Assembly (NCBI RefSeq): GCF_900104145.1
Contig: NZ_FNLB01000006.1
Coordinates: 331,001 to 395,000, forward strand
DNA: 64,000 bases
Reading direction: 5' to 3'
DNA from: Pseudovibrio sp. Tun.PSC04-5.I4
Lineage (GTDB): Bacteria > Pseudomonadota > Alphaproteobacteria > Rhizobiales > Stappiaceae
In this document: positions 25,629 to 34,241 of the stretch, piece by piece
Numbering within the stretch: the stretch's first letter is position 1
Layout of the letters: each line of letters begins with the position of its first letter
The notes under the pieces: generated by a model
What the model was told of the DNA's origin: nothing
What the model saw: the letters and a program-made list of their open reading frames with translations, nothing else
Database searches by the model: none
Program-made: the position numbers and the translations under genes

Positions 25629-26429
25629 ATGATGAAAAAAATTAAACTTGCGATGGTGACACTCGCTCTTTCTATAGGCTTTGGCGCAACAACTTCCGCC
25701 GCGGGCCTGCCAGATTTGAAAGGGCGCACAGTTGTTGCTGTAACAGAGAATGCGTATGCGCCGCTGAACTTTGCGGACCCTAAAACCGGTGAGGGCATTG
25801 GTTGGGAATATGATGCATTCAATGAGATCGCAAAGCGTCTCAATATGAAGGTGGACTGGCGTCTGGCCTCCTGGGACAGCATGATTGAAGCCGTCCGTCA
25901 GGGTCAGTTTGATGTTGGCATGGATGGCATCACCATCAACGAAAAGCGTGAAAAGCAGATCGATTTTTCCGATCCCTACATGACATCAGAAATGTTCATG
26001 CTGGTGCGCGCTGACGAAACCCGTTTTGACGACCCAAAAACATTTGCCGAAGATCCAGCCCTTCTGGTTGGCGCACAGCCAAGCACAACAAACTTCTACA
26101 CCGCAGTCTATTCCGTTTTAGATGGCGACGAGAACAACCAGAGGATCAAGCTGTTTGAAACCTTCGGTACCTCTGTACAGGCTCTGCGTGCTGATGACGT
26201 GGACATGGTTTTGATGGATGCAACAGCAGCGGCTGGCTACATGGGCGCAGCGCCAAACAGTTTTAAAATTGTTGGTGGCCCAATCGGATCTGAAGATTTT
26301 GGTTTCATCCTTACTCCAGGCTCTGACCTGCGAGAGCCAATCAATGCGGCGTTGGTCTCCATGCATGAGGATGGAACAATTGATGCCTTGAAGAAAAAGT
26401 GGTTCTTCGATTATAACCCCAAGAACTAG
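25629..26429 (+). CDS. Amino-acid ABC transporter substrate-binding protein
   Basis: 266 residues, a family 3 solute-binding protein. Signal peptide about 1-24 ends TTSAAG. Typical motifs are A-Y-A-P-L-N-F, the G-W-E-Y-D-A-F-N-E-I-A-K-R-L segment and D-G-I-T-I-N-E-K-R-E-K-Q-I-D-F-S-D-P-Y. The start follows GGAGGGG; two adjacent ATGs are possible. It binds polar or charged amino acids; the exact ligand is unknown. Separated from the permease gene by a terminator-like hairpin. Confidence 0.92.
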   Translation: MMKKIKLAMVTLALSIGFGATTSAAGLPDLKGRTVVAVTENAYAPLNFADPKTGEGIGWEYDAFNEIAKRLNMKVDWRLASWDSMIEAVRQGQFDVGMDGITINEKREKQIDFSDPYMTSEMFMLVRADETRFDDPKTFAEDPALLVGAQPSTTNFYTAVYSVLDGDENNQRIKLFETFGTSVQALRADDVDMVLMDATAAAGYMGAAPNSFKIVGGPIGSEDFGFILTPGSDLREPINAALVSMHEDGTIDALKKKWFFDYNPKN

Positions 26430-26449
26430 CAATACGTTAGAGCGATTGT

Positions 26450-26479
26450 GGCGGGTACCTGTTGCCCGCCTTTTCTTTT
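26450..26479 (+). terminator. Hairpin between ABC receptor and permease genes
   Basis: GGCGGG pairs with CCCGCC, followed by TTTTCTTTT. It lies 20 bases after the receptor stop; probably a partial terminator that lowers permease expression. Confidence 0.7.
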
Positions 26480-26545
26480 GCCCAATCTTGTTAGATCCGC
26501 TTGGATACGACGACGAAACCTCTTGAAACCACCAAAGGAATTGCA

Positions 26546-27370
26546 ATGGGCATGCGATCTACCACCAAGTCTGGACTGGATAGACTTCCTTGGTGGTTAC
26601 TTGCATTTATCGGACTGGCAGTTCTCTTCCTTTGGCTTCTCACGGAAGACGGCGATTACGCCCAAATCCTGAACACCTTGAAAAAAGGCGTCGGGATCAC
26701 GCTCTTCCTCACCTTCGTTGCGTTCACTCTGGCTAGCCTTTTGGGATTGGTGGTAGCCTTGGGTCGCGGGGCTAAGAGCCGCCTGATCCGGGAAATTGCC
26801 ACGTTCTATACTGAGATCGTGCGCGGCGTTCCTGTCCTCGTTCTACTGTTTTACATCGCCTTTGTTGGGGCGCCTCAACTGGTGGTTCTGTACAATTGGA
26901 CCTTGGGACCGCTGATTGATGCCGACCTTATAGAAAAGCTGCGCGTCCGCGATCTCTCCATGATGTGGCGTGCCATTCTCGCTCTTACGATCGGCTATTC
27001 GGCCTTTATCGCGGAGGTCTTTCGCGCTGGTATCGAAAGCGTGGATGAAGGTCAGGTGGAAGCCGCGCGCTCACTGGGGCTGACCCGCTGGCAAACATTT
27101 CGGCTTGTGGTCTGGCCGCAAGCGCTCAAAAACATCCTGCCACCACTCGGCAATGATTTTGTCGCCATGATTAAAGACAGCGCTTTGGTCTCGGTGCTGG
27201 GCGTGCAGGACATCACCCAACTGGGCAAGATTTATTCAGCCTCCACATTCCAGTTTTTTGAGACTTACAATGTGGTTGCATTCCTCTACCTCATCATGAC
27301 GGTCTCCCTGTCGCTGCTTGTAAGAGCGCTCGAAAAACGCCTGAAGCGTGGACAGGAACACAAGACCTAA
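26546..27370 (+). CDS. Amino-acid ABC transporter permease (HisM family)
   Basis: 274 residues. I chose the ATG at 26546, preceded by AAAGGA; the frame opens 15 codons earlier at a TTG. About five membrane segments and the EAA loop EAARSLGLTRWQTF (about 186-199), where the ATPase docks. Also TEIVRGVPVLVLLFY, typical of polar amino-acid permeases. No ATPase gene follows; the receptor and single permease must borrow one encoded elsewhere. Confidence 0.92.
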   Translation: MGMRSTTKSGLDRLPWWLLAFIGLAVLFLWLLTEDGDYAQILNTLKKGVGITLFLTFVAFTLASLLGLVVALGRGAKSRLIREIATFYTEIVRGVPVLVLLFYIAFVGAPQLVVLYNWTLGPLIDADLIEKLRVRDLSMMWRAILALTIGYSAFIAEVFRAGIESVDEGQVEAARSLGLTRWQTFRLVVWPQALKNILPPLGNDFVAMIKDSALVSVLGVQDITQLGKIYSASTFQFFETYNVVAFLYLIMTVSLSLLVRALEKRLKRGQEHKT

Positions 27371-27384
27371 CTAGGACCATAAAA

Positions 27385-28083
27385 ATGACAGTTCTCGTCA
27401 TAGAAAACTGCGAAAATGTAACCCTCGGCTTGCTCGGGCAAGCATTGGAACAAGCAGGCATCCCAATAGATCTGCGGGTTATGGCCAAAGGGGCAGAACT
27501 ACCCTCTGACATCTCAGTATTTCAAGGTCTCGTCGTTCTCGGCGGCCTGCAACATGCCAGAGCAGATGAAGAGTTCCCATTCCTCAAAGACGTTTGCAAC
27601 ACGATCCTGACGTTCCACAACGCAGACAAGCCGGTCATGGGCATTTGTTTGGGTAGCCAGTTGATCGCCAGAACCTTCGGGGCAGAAAACATCCTCGGTA
27701 ATCCGGTCGAAGCGGGTTGGCTGCCGCTGCAATTGTCAGCGGAAGGTCGGAACGACCCGGTGATGTCGGCAGTCGCAGAGGATGACACCATTTTCATTTT
27801 GCATACGGATACCTATGGACTGCCAGAAGGTGCAACACATCTCGCCTCCAGCCATATGACACCCAATCAGGCGTTCAAAGTGGGCCGCGCCACCTACGCT
27901 TGCCAGTTCCACTTTGAGTGCTCAGTTGATCAGGTGAACCATTGGAACGGCTGCTTCCATGGCCCAATCAACGAGTTGGTGCCCCACTGGAAAGAAATTC
28001 TGGAAGAACAAGGCCCAACCCTCGGCCCGAGAGCCGATGTACTGGGACTGGAAATCTCCCGCCGCTGGATTGCTTTGCTGTAA
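27385..28083 (+). CDS. Class I glutamine amidotransferase-like protein
   Basis: 232 residues of the GMP-synthase-like GATase1 fold. The triad is intact: Cys88 in GICLGS (elbow), His176 and Glu178 in QFHFE. These stand-alone proteins hydrolyse glutamine or gamma-glutamyl compounds; some act in polyamine or gamma-glutamyl degradation. Fourteen bases after the permease stop, so cotranscribed with amino-acid uptake, which suggests the imported ligand may carry a glutamine-like amide. Followed by a strong hairpin. Confidence 0.85.
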   Translation: MTVLVIENCENVTLGLLGQALEQAGIPIDLRVMAKGAELPSDISVFQGLVVLGGLQHARADEEFPFLKDVCNTILTFHNADKPVMGICLGSQLIARTFGAENILGNPVEAGWLPLQLSAEGRNDPVMSAVAEDDTIFILHTDTYGLPEGATHLASSHMTPNQAFKVGRATYACQFHFECSVDQVNHWNGCFHGPINELVPHWKEILEEQGPTLGPRADVLGLEISRRWIALL

Positions 28084-28094
28084 CAACGAAAACA

Positions 28095-28120
28095 AGAAAG
28101 GTTCACACCAGAACCTTTCT
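28095..28120 (+). terminator. Terminator of amino-acid uptake operon
   Basis: AGAAAGGTTC pairs perfectly with GAACCTTTCT across ACACCA, 12 bases after the stop. The T-tract is short. Confidence 0.65.
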
Positions 28121-28257
28121 ATTGGCCTTGGCATGCAGCAACTCAACCCGATGTTCGCTACCCTTCGCACGGAGCGCGGATTCGGCTCCACAGTCAATAC
28201 ATCAGTTGAATCGGGTGGAGCGTCTCTTCTAACAACTGAAGCTCACAGAGCAGGAAA

Positions 28258-28385
28258 CTGGGATGACTAAGGGAAGCCTTGTAGCTCCGCTTGGTCATCC
28301 CAGACGCAGCGCCGCGAAGATCGGGGATTCAGAGCTAAACACCCAAGCACCAATCTGGATCCCGCATCAAGTGCGGGAAGACAGC
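28258..28385. repeat. GGATCCCG...CGGGA-type extragenic palindromic repeat
   Basis: Contains GGTCATCCCAGACGCAGCG and, about 80 bases on, CTGGATCCCGCATCAAGTGC running into GGGA, with inner stem CCCGCA/TGCGGG. This is the TGGATCCCGGATCAAGTCCGGGATGAC family of alphaproteobacterial repeats, here with several changes. Only one element was seen in the window. Confidence 0.55.
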
Positions 28386-28599
28386 AGAGTGGTGAGCACC
28401 GCAACAGCCAAACTCACCATCTCCTTCCAAAACTGGTTACACGAACGAGACATTCCCGTCCTCTACAAGAATGATTATGATCAAGCGTGTAAAAATTCTC
28501 TATTTGGTTCTCTCAGCTTAATCATTGCACTACGGTTTGAGTCACGAAATTCTCCAAATTTCGACGGTTGCTCGGAGTTTCTGGAAGTAGGGGTTCAAA

Positions 28600-29427
28600 A
28601 TGGTAAAGCCGTTCTATACGCGATTAGCGAGATATTTTCAGGACGTAGCGGATGCGTTGAAGAAAGGCGGCGATGCCGCTTATATTTTTCCAAACTCGAC
28701 AGATAAAGGACAAACAAGAGAGGGTATTTACCAGCAATTCCTCGCTTCCCATATTCCTGCCAATTGCACAGTAAAACTTGGCGGTTTTGTTTTTCAGTTG
28801 GATGGTTCTGAAAGTAAACAAATGGATGTGATCATCTCGAATAACACGTCAATACAGTTTGATTTCCATAATCAGGATGGAGCAGGGAAGTCTTTTGCAC
28901 CTGTAGAGGGAACTATTGCAGTAGCATCGATCAAATCAATCTTAGATAAAAAAGAGCTGCGAGATGCCTTAAGTAATATCGCGTCTATTCCATCTATGCA
29001 GCCTATTACACCAAGTCGACACAGCTATGGTACGGTTGTCGAAGGCTATGAAAATTGGCCATTCAAGATCATTTTTGCATACGGCGGTTTAGAAGCTGGG
29101 ACTATAATAGAACACTTGAATACCTTTTATTCTGAGAACCCCAATATACCGCCTACAAGACGACCAAATATTATTCATGTGGCAGGGAAATACAATCTCA
29201 TTAAAAGTGATGGTGGCTTGGAAATTATGAATGCCGATGGTTCCATTTTCAGAAAGGTGCCACAAAATGAATATGTGCCTTTTGTAGAAAACTCTGATGT
29301 ACAAGCACTAGCCTTTGTTGTGAGATCAATTCAACAGAATGCTATGACATCGGGCCATATTTTCACTAGCTATACTGAACTGCTAAATAATGTTGTCCAA
29401 GTAGCTGCACATACAGAAAATGTCTAA
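28600..29427 (+). CDS. DUF6602-like protein, nuclease-fold relative
   Basis: 275 residues, AT-rich compared with neighbours and flanked by a repeat, so probably horizontally acquired. The pattern REGIYQQFL, then LGGFVFQLDGSESKQMDVII (D76) and VEGTIAVASIKSIL matches the DUF6602 group of PD-(D/E)xK-like proteins, in which the last motif normally reads E-V-K. Here the usual catalytic Glu position is Ser110 (S-I-K), so the active site may be altered. No partner methylase, helicase or known defence gene is next to it. Function unknown. Confidence 0.6.
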   Translation: MVKPFYTRLARYFQDVADALKKGGDAAYIFPNSTDKGQTREGIYQQFLASHIPANCTVKLGGFVFQLDGSESKQMDVIISNNTSIQFDFHNQDGAGKSFAPVEGTIAVASIKSILDKKELRDALSNIASIPSMQPITPSRHSYGTVVEGYENWPFKIIFAYGGLEAGTIIEHLNTFYSENPNIPPTRRPNIIHVAGKYNLIKSDGGLEIMNADGSIFRKVPQNEYVPFVENSDVQALAFVVRSIQQNAMTSGHIFTSYTELLNNVVQVAAHTENV

Positions 29428-29444
29428 GTTGGTTATAACAAAAA

Positions 29445-29468
29445 AGCCCGACGCATAAGCACCGGGCT
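29445..29468. terminator. Bidirectional terminator
   Basis: AGCCCG pairs with CGGGCT. On the minus strand a run of five T residues follows at once, making a good terminator for the aldolase gene; on the plus strand CTCTT follows for the DUF6602-like gene. Confidence 0.75.
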
Positions 29469-29495
29469 CTTCATATTCATCGTGAGCAGCTTAGC

Positions 29496-30566
29496 TTAGA
29501 GGCACAGGCTTTTGCCGGTGCACTGCAAGTCAGCGCAAGCTTCATCTAGGCGGTTTGCAAGGCCGATTTCGCCTTCGCGCAGGACCTTCCGAGGATCGTA
29601 ATCTTTTTTGTAAGGAGTACCGGTATCAGGGTCGATCTGGTGCTTGAAAGCCTTGGCATGTGCGTCCACATACGCGCCAATTTTTTCAGAGAACGCAAAC
29701 TGAGTATCGGTGTCGATGTTCATTTTGAACACACCATACCCAAGGCTCTCAGTGATCTTGGATTTCTCAGAGCCTGAGCCACCATGGAACACCAGCGCCA
29801 GCGGGTTTTCGCCAAGCTTGTGCGTTTCGCTCACTAGCTTCTGGCTCTCGCGTAAGATTTCCGGGCGCAGCTTCACGTTGCCTGGTTTGTATACGCCGTG
29901 CACGTTGCCAAAGGAGGCGGCAACGGAGAAGTGGCCAAGCGGGTTCAGGCGGTCGTAGGCCTGCAAAACGTCTTCTGGCTGAGTGTAAAGTTTCGGGTTG
30001 TCCGCACCGATGTCATCATCAGAGCCGATGCCGTCTTCTTCACCACCGGTGACGCCAAGCTCAATCTCAAGGCTCATTTCCAGTGGAGCCATCAGCTTCA
30101 ACAGGCGCTCACTCTCAGACAGGTTGAACTCGATGTCTTCTGCAGAAAGGTCCAGCATGTGAGAGGAGAACAGCGGCTTGCCATGGATTTTGTAGAACGC
30201 TTCACCGTGTTTGATGAGCTCTTCCAGCCATGGGATCAGCTTCTTATCCGCATGGTCGGTGTGCAGAACAACACCAACACCGTAATGCTCTGCCATAAGG
30301 TGAACGTGCTGAGCTGCTGAAACAGCGCCCAGAACTTTCGCCTGAAAGGCATCCTTCAAGCTTTTGCCAGCGTAAAACTGAGCACCGCCATTGGAGAGCT
30401 GAACAATAATGTCAGTTTTGTTTTTAGCTGCTGCTTCAAGAACTGCGTTGATGGAGTTTGTTCCAACCACATTGACCGCCGGCAAGGCGTAACGACCCTC
30501 GCGGCACGCTTCAATCAGGGTTTTATAGTCTTCACCAAAGATAACGCCCGGCTTGAGCTTTCCCAT
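29496..30566 (-). CDS. fbaA: Class II fructose-1,6-bisphosphate aldolase
   Basis: 356 residues, the length of the E. coli FbaA type. The ATG at 30566 has AGGAG nine bases upstream; the frame runs 26 codons further without support. Zinc-site motifs are visible: VVLHTDHADKK (Asp/His), ELGVTGGEEDG (Glu), FGNVHGVYKPGNVKL (His) and LVFHGGSGS (His), followed by KMNIDTDTQ for substrate phosphate. It interconverts fructose-1,6-bisphosphate with DHAP and glyceraldehyde-3-phosphate in the cytoplasm. Monocistronic here. Confidence 0.95.
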   Translation of the reverse strand: MGKLKPGVIFGEDYKTLIEACREGRYALPAVNVVGTNSINAVLEAAAKNKTDIIVQLSNGGAQFYAGKSLKDAFQAKVLGAVSAAQHVHLMAEHYGVGVVLHTDHADKKLIPWLEELIKHGEAFYKIHGKPLFSSHMLDLSAEDIEFNLSESERLLKLMAPLEMSLEIELGVTGGEEDGIGSDDDIGADNPKLYTQPEDVLQAYDRLNPLGHFSVAASFGNVHGVYKPGNVKLRPEILRESQKLVSETHKLGENPLALVFHGGSGSEKSKITESLGYGVFKMNIDTDTQFAFSEKIGAYVDAHAKAFKHQIDPDTGTPYKKDYDPRKVLREGEIGLANRLDEACADLQCTGKSLCL

Positions 30567-30822
30567 TTTAATAGGCTCCTGTTTAACAGCAGAAAGGGGA
30601 GGCAAGGTGCCTCGCACTGTAAACTGCCGCAGTAGCCAATACACGGCCTGCGGCAGTTGCCGCGCACATTAATCGCCAATAGGTACAAGTACAACATTTC
30701 TCAGGTTGTTCTGGAGAATATAATGGATTTAGGCGCAATTTTCGTCAGCCGAGCCGCCGGTTCATCACATGTCTGTCAGAATGGGCGGAGTTGAGCGAAT
30801 GCCTGAAACTGTTTAACGGGAA

Positions 30823-31638
30823 TCAGCCCAGCAGTTGACCAGCCAAGGCACGAGCGCTCATCCCAATGGGGGGGGATTGCATATCCCCTGCCAGCACTTC
30901 CAGCACAGGGCGTAACTCCACAGCAGATCCAAACTTGCGCAGATGGGTCGCCAACTCCAGAAGCAACGCAAGATCGGTAGAAACCAAAGTACCTGCCCCA
31001 CAGGAGCGTATGGCATAAAGCACACTGTGCAAATCGCCTGTTCCCAGCCCGGGGAAGATCGTGCCATCCGGTGCCCCGTTTACCTGTGCAGCGCAAATCT
31101 GCGACAGGTCAACAACATGAACATTGGGGGTTTGCCCCAGCAAAACCCGAGCAGCGACCCGACTTCCAAACAGATTCGGCTCGTCAGCAACATCCAAAAA
31201 CGCAATGCGGCTGGTGTAGTCGGCAGGTTTGGCAGCGGAGGAAGGTGCAACCAGCAAAAGGTCAGAAACCTCAAAACATTTGCGCGTGAAGGCCTCGGTG
31301 ATCTTCACCAGCTCCTCAGATTGCCCGTTAAGCAAAGGAGCATAAGCCCGCTCAAACACCTTGGCACAGAAGGGAGACAGTACCGCGACAAAATCATAGT
31401 CGCTAAACTGCGAGATCACCTGCCGCGCCATATCCCGCGCATCCTCCAACTCTCCAGAGCGAAGAGAAACAAGACCGCAACAGCTTTGAACAGGCGGGAT
31501 CTCAACACAATATCCAGCCCCCTCAAGCAATTGCAGCGCAGCTTTGGCAAGGGATGGACGGAACAAATTAACCGTGCACGAAACAAACAACCCAACCCGG
31601 GCATTGGGTTTAAACTTGGGACGCCGCACTCTGGCCAT
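30823..31638 (-). CDS. CCG-domain (LutA/GlpC-like) protein, second half degenerate
   Basis: 271 residues from the ATG at 31638; ATG 31689 is another possible start. LutA-type proteins have two cysteine-rich CCG domains that bind Fe-S clusters or heterodisulfide-like sites in lactate or glycolate oxidation. The first domain is intact (Cys21 in SCTVNLFRP and C53-C54-G55). The second copy has lost the CCG and the matching upstream Cys; the region reads IAFLDVADEPNLFG where family members have an S-C-H segment. No lutB or lutC lies next to it, though glcDEF is 1.0 kb away. Either a decayed relic or a single-site electron carrier. Confidence 0.7.
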   Translation of the reverse strand: MARVRRPKFKPNARVGLFVSCTVNLFRPSLAKAALQLLEGAGYCVEIPPVQSCCGLVSLRSGELEDARDMARQVISQFSDYDFVAVLSPFCAKVFERAYAPLLNGQSEELVKITEAFTRKCFEVSDLLLVAPSSAAKPADYTSRIAFLDVADEPNLFGSRVAARVLLGQTPNVHVVDLSQICAAQVNGAPDGTIFPGLGTGDLHSVLYAIRSCGAGTLVSTDLALLLELATHLRKFGSAVELRPVLEVLAGDMQSPPIGMSARALAGQLLG

Positions 31639-31867
31639 GAACTCGTCTATTCCTGCAATTGGTGAGCAAAACACCGTTCTAAGGTGCATGTGATTGCTGC
31701 CATAATTTGGTGGCGATTTCAACGCTTTATGTGTAAAAACGTTTCCGGCTCAGCACGCCATACCGAGCAAGGCTCCGTCAGACACGAATTTTGCGGAGGG
31801 CAGCCCTTTGTTTTATGTAGGTTTGGTGAGATCAACGCAGGCTAAAACGAACAGGGCACCAGACATA

Positions 31868-31897
31868 AAAAGGGCCGCATTGCTGCGACCCCATTTT
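31868..31897 (-). terminator. Terminator of cytochrome c gene
   Basis: On the minus strand GGGTCGCA pairs with TGCGGCCC (one mismatch) and is followed by five T residues; about 30 bases after the cytochrome stop. Confidence 0.75.
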
Positions 31898-31917
31898 TGG
31901 ATTCTCTGGAACAGAGA

Positions 31918-32316
31918 TTATTTCTGAGAGCCGTCAGCGTTGAACTGTGCGAGGTATGCAATAACGTCCTGACGCTGCTTTTCTTTACGCAGACCAGCAA
32001 AAGCCATCTTCCCTTTAGGGATGACTTTCTTAGGCTTAGTCAGGTAAGCGTCCAGAGTAGCTTCGTCCCAAACTTTAGCTTCTGCTTTACCAGCAAGAAG
32101 GGGTTTGGAGTACTTGTAGGCTTCAGTTTCGCCCCAGCCAGCACCAACGATGCCGTTAAGCTTTGGGCCAACCTTGTTTTTGGCTTTTTCGCCAACGGAG
32201 TGACAAGCTTTACACTTTTTGAAAACTTTAGCGCCTTTGGTAACATCACCTTCAGCGAATGCTACACCAGAGCTAACCAGCAATGCGAGCGCTGCAACGA
32301 GGCCTAACTGCTTCAT
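31918..32316 (-). CDS. Class I c-type cytochrome (cytochrome c2-like)
   Basis: 132 residues from the ATG at 32316. Signal peptide 1-21 (ends VAFA). Haem motif C35-K-A-C38-H39, then GPKLNGIVG and the Met104 axial ligand in KGKMAFAGL, all as in cytochrome c2/c550. Periplasmic electron carrier, probably between cytochrome bc1 and a terminal oxidase. AAGGA lies upstream of the start. Confidence 0.92.
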   Translation of the reverse strand: MKQLGLVAALALLVSSGVAFAEGDVTKGAKVFKKCKACHSVGEKAKNKVGPKLNGIVGAGWGETEAYKYSKPLLAGKAEAKVWDEATLDAYLTKPKKVIPKGKMAFAGLRKEKQRQDVIAYLAQFNADGSQK

Positions 32317-32674
32317 ATTTTGATCCTTCCCACTGTATCCGGCAGATAACCGCATCCGACAGATAACCGCGAATAAAAAAACAACATAGTCCAACTCTTG
32401 AGGGATTTCCCGTAGATTCGGCCATGCCTTCCTATATAGTGTTACGGCATATTGTCGCGGAGTGAATTGATCATACGCATTAATCGCTCATATAAATTTG
32501 TTTTGGCTCAAACACACGGCATTCAGAACCTGTTGTTTTGATGGGGCCAATAGACTTTATGCGGCTTTCTTCTTTGCGGAAATTATGTGAATTTACTGAA
32601 ACTGATTCAGTAAATTCACCGAAGGTTTAGCTAGAGAAATTATCTTGCCCGATCTGGTGGAGCAGGGAGCGAAT
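32317..32674. other. Divergent gap between cytochrome c and glcD
   Basis: 358 bases. Next to the cytochrome start is a direct repeat of CAGATAACCGC (two copies, about 32341-32372). Near glcD is a perfect 33-base palindrome (32587-32619). I see nothing else. Confidence 0.5.
32587..32619. promoter_or_regulatory. Perfect 14-base inverted repeat upstream of glcDEF
   Basis: GTGAATTTACTGAA and its exact complement TTCAGTAAATTCAC flank ACTGA. Centre 72 bases before the glcD ATG. It has no T-tract and lies 5' of the operon, so an operator for the glycolate regulator is more likely than a terminator. Confidence 0.5.
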
Positions 32675-34171
32675 ATGGCAGCAATTTCGATGCCCAAACC
32701 ATCACAGGAAACACTGGGAAAGCGCGTCTCCATCGTAGCGGAACTGCAAAAAATTGTTCCCGGTGAAGGTGTTATCAGCGATGACATTGAGATGCGCCCT
32801 TATGAGACTGATGCACTGACCGCTTATCGCCAGCTGCCGCTTGTTGTTGTGCTTCCCGAAACGGTGGATCAGGTTTCCAAGGTTCTCAAGTATTGTTACG
32901 ACAACGATGTGAAGGTCGTTCCTCGCGGAGCCGGAACCTCGCTCTCTGGCGGAGCGCTGCCATTGGAAGATGGCGTGCTGCTCTCCATGATGAAGTTCAA
33001 TAAAATTCTGGAAATCGATCTGGAAAACCGAGCGGTGGTGACCCAACCGGGTGTGACGAACCTCGGGATAACCAAGGCGGTGGAGCAGGAGGGCTTTTAT
33101 TATGCGCCCGATCCTTCCTCTCAAATTGCCTGTTCCATCGGCGGAAACATCGCCGAAAACTCTGGCGGGGTGCATTCCCTCAAGTACGGGCTGACCACAA
33201 ATAATGTGCTGGGTTTGGAGATTGTCCTGATCACCGGCGAGGTTCTTCGCCTTGGCGGCAAACATCTGGATTCTGAGGCCTATGACTTACTGGCGCTGAT
33301 GACCGGCTCGGAAGGACTGCTCGGCGTGGTAACGGAAGTCACTGTACGCGTTCTGCAAAAGCCGGAAACAGCACGGGCAGCGCTGATCGGCTTCCCAACC
33401 TCGGAGCAGGCTGGCAAGTGCGTGGCAGATATCATTGGGGAGGGCATCATCCCCGGCGGTATGGAGCTGATGGACAAGCTGGCCATAGAAGCTGCCGAAG
33501 ATTTTGTGCACGCAGGCTATCCGCTGGATGTGGAAGCCTTGATGATTGTGGAACTGGACGGACCCGAAGCCGAAGTGGACGATCTGCTGAGCCGCGTCAG
33601 CGCTATTGCCGAGAAAAACGGATCTTCCTACCTGCGTGTGTCCCAGTCAGAGGAGGAACGCAATACCTTCTGGGCAGGCCGCAAAGCAGCGTTCCCGGCA
33701 GTCGGGCGGATCTCGCCGGACTATTTGTGCATGGATGGGACTATTCCGCGCAAGGCTCTGCCGGAAGTTTTGAGAGAAATGCAAGAGCTGAGCGTAAAAC
33801 ACGGCTTGCGCGTTGCCAATGTGTTCCACGCAGGAGATGGCAATCTGCATCCACTCATTTTGTATGATGCCAACAAACCTGGAGAGCTGGCAGCTGCAGA
33901 AGAATTCGGAGCAGACATCCTGCGCCTCTGCGTTAGAGTTGGCGGCGTGCTGACAGGAGAACATGGCGTCGGCATCGAGAAGCGCGATCTCATGCCGGAA
34001 ATGTTCACAGAGGATGACCTCAAGCAACAGCAACGGGTCAAATGCGCATTTGATGAAAAGCAGCTTCTCAACCCCGGAAAGGTATTCCCTATTCTGCACC
34101 GCTGTGCCGAACTGGGCTTAATGCACGTCCATAAAGGGCAACTACCATTCCCGGATATTCCTCGGTTCTAA
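32675..34171 (+). CDS. glcD: Glycolate oxidase FAD subunit GlcD
   Basis: 498 residues from the ATG at 32675, with GGGAG upstream; this matches E. coli GlcD (499). The FAD-binding type 4 domain shows VPRGAGTSLSGGALP and IACSIGGNIAENSGGVHSLKYG. C-terminal landmarks HAGDGNLHPL and LTGEHGVGIEKRDLM carry the conserved substrate-site histidines. First gene of glcDEF, which oxidises glycolate to glyoxylate and passes electrons to the quinone pool. Confidence 0.95.
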   Translation: MAAISMPKPSQETLGKRVSIVAELQKIVPGEGVISDDIEMRPYETDALTAYRQLPLVVVLPETVDQVSKVLKYCYDNDVKVVPRGAGTSLSGGALPLEDGVLLSMMKFNKILEIDLENRAVVTQPGVTNLGITKAVEQEGFYYAPDPSSQIACSIGGNIAENSGGVHSLKYGLTTNNVLGLEIVLITGEVLRLGGKHLDSEAYDLLALMTGSEGLLGVVTEVTVRVLQKPETARAALIGFPTSEQAGKCVADIIGEGIIPGGMELMDKLAIEAAEDFVHAGYPLDVEALMIVELDGPEAEVDDLLSRVSAIAEKNGSSYLRVSQSEEERNTFWAGRKAAFPAVGRISPDYLCMDGTIPRKALPEVLREMQELSVKHGLRVANVFHAGDGNLHPLILYDANKPGELAAAEEFGADILRLCVRVGGVLTGEHGVGIEKRDLMPEMFTEDDLKQQQRVKCAFDEKQLLNPGKVFPILHRCAELGLMHVHKGQLPFPDIPRF

Positions 34172-34241
34172 GCGCGGCATCGCCAAGCAGTGCTGCCCGA
34201 TCAAAATACGCGCAATAACAAGTTAAAGTGAGGAAGAATCC

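Larger units (their letters stand above)
28084..28599. other. Non-coding gap carrying an extragenic repeat
   Basis: 516 bases. After the terminator the sequence holds a repeat-like element (about 28258-28385) and then AT-rich spacer up to the DUF6602-like gene. A 147-codon frame across it runs through the repeat and is not credible. Confidence 0.5.

Noticed and set aside
28263..28706. Plus-strand open frame of 147 codons upstream of the DUF6602-like gene
   Set aside because: Runs through the extragenic repeat (translated P-H-Q-V-R-E-D) and overlaps the better-supported gene; no ribosome site or family.
30943..31665. Plus-strand open frame of 240 codons
   Set aside because: Antisense to the CCG-domain gene; no family features.
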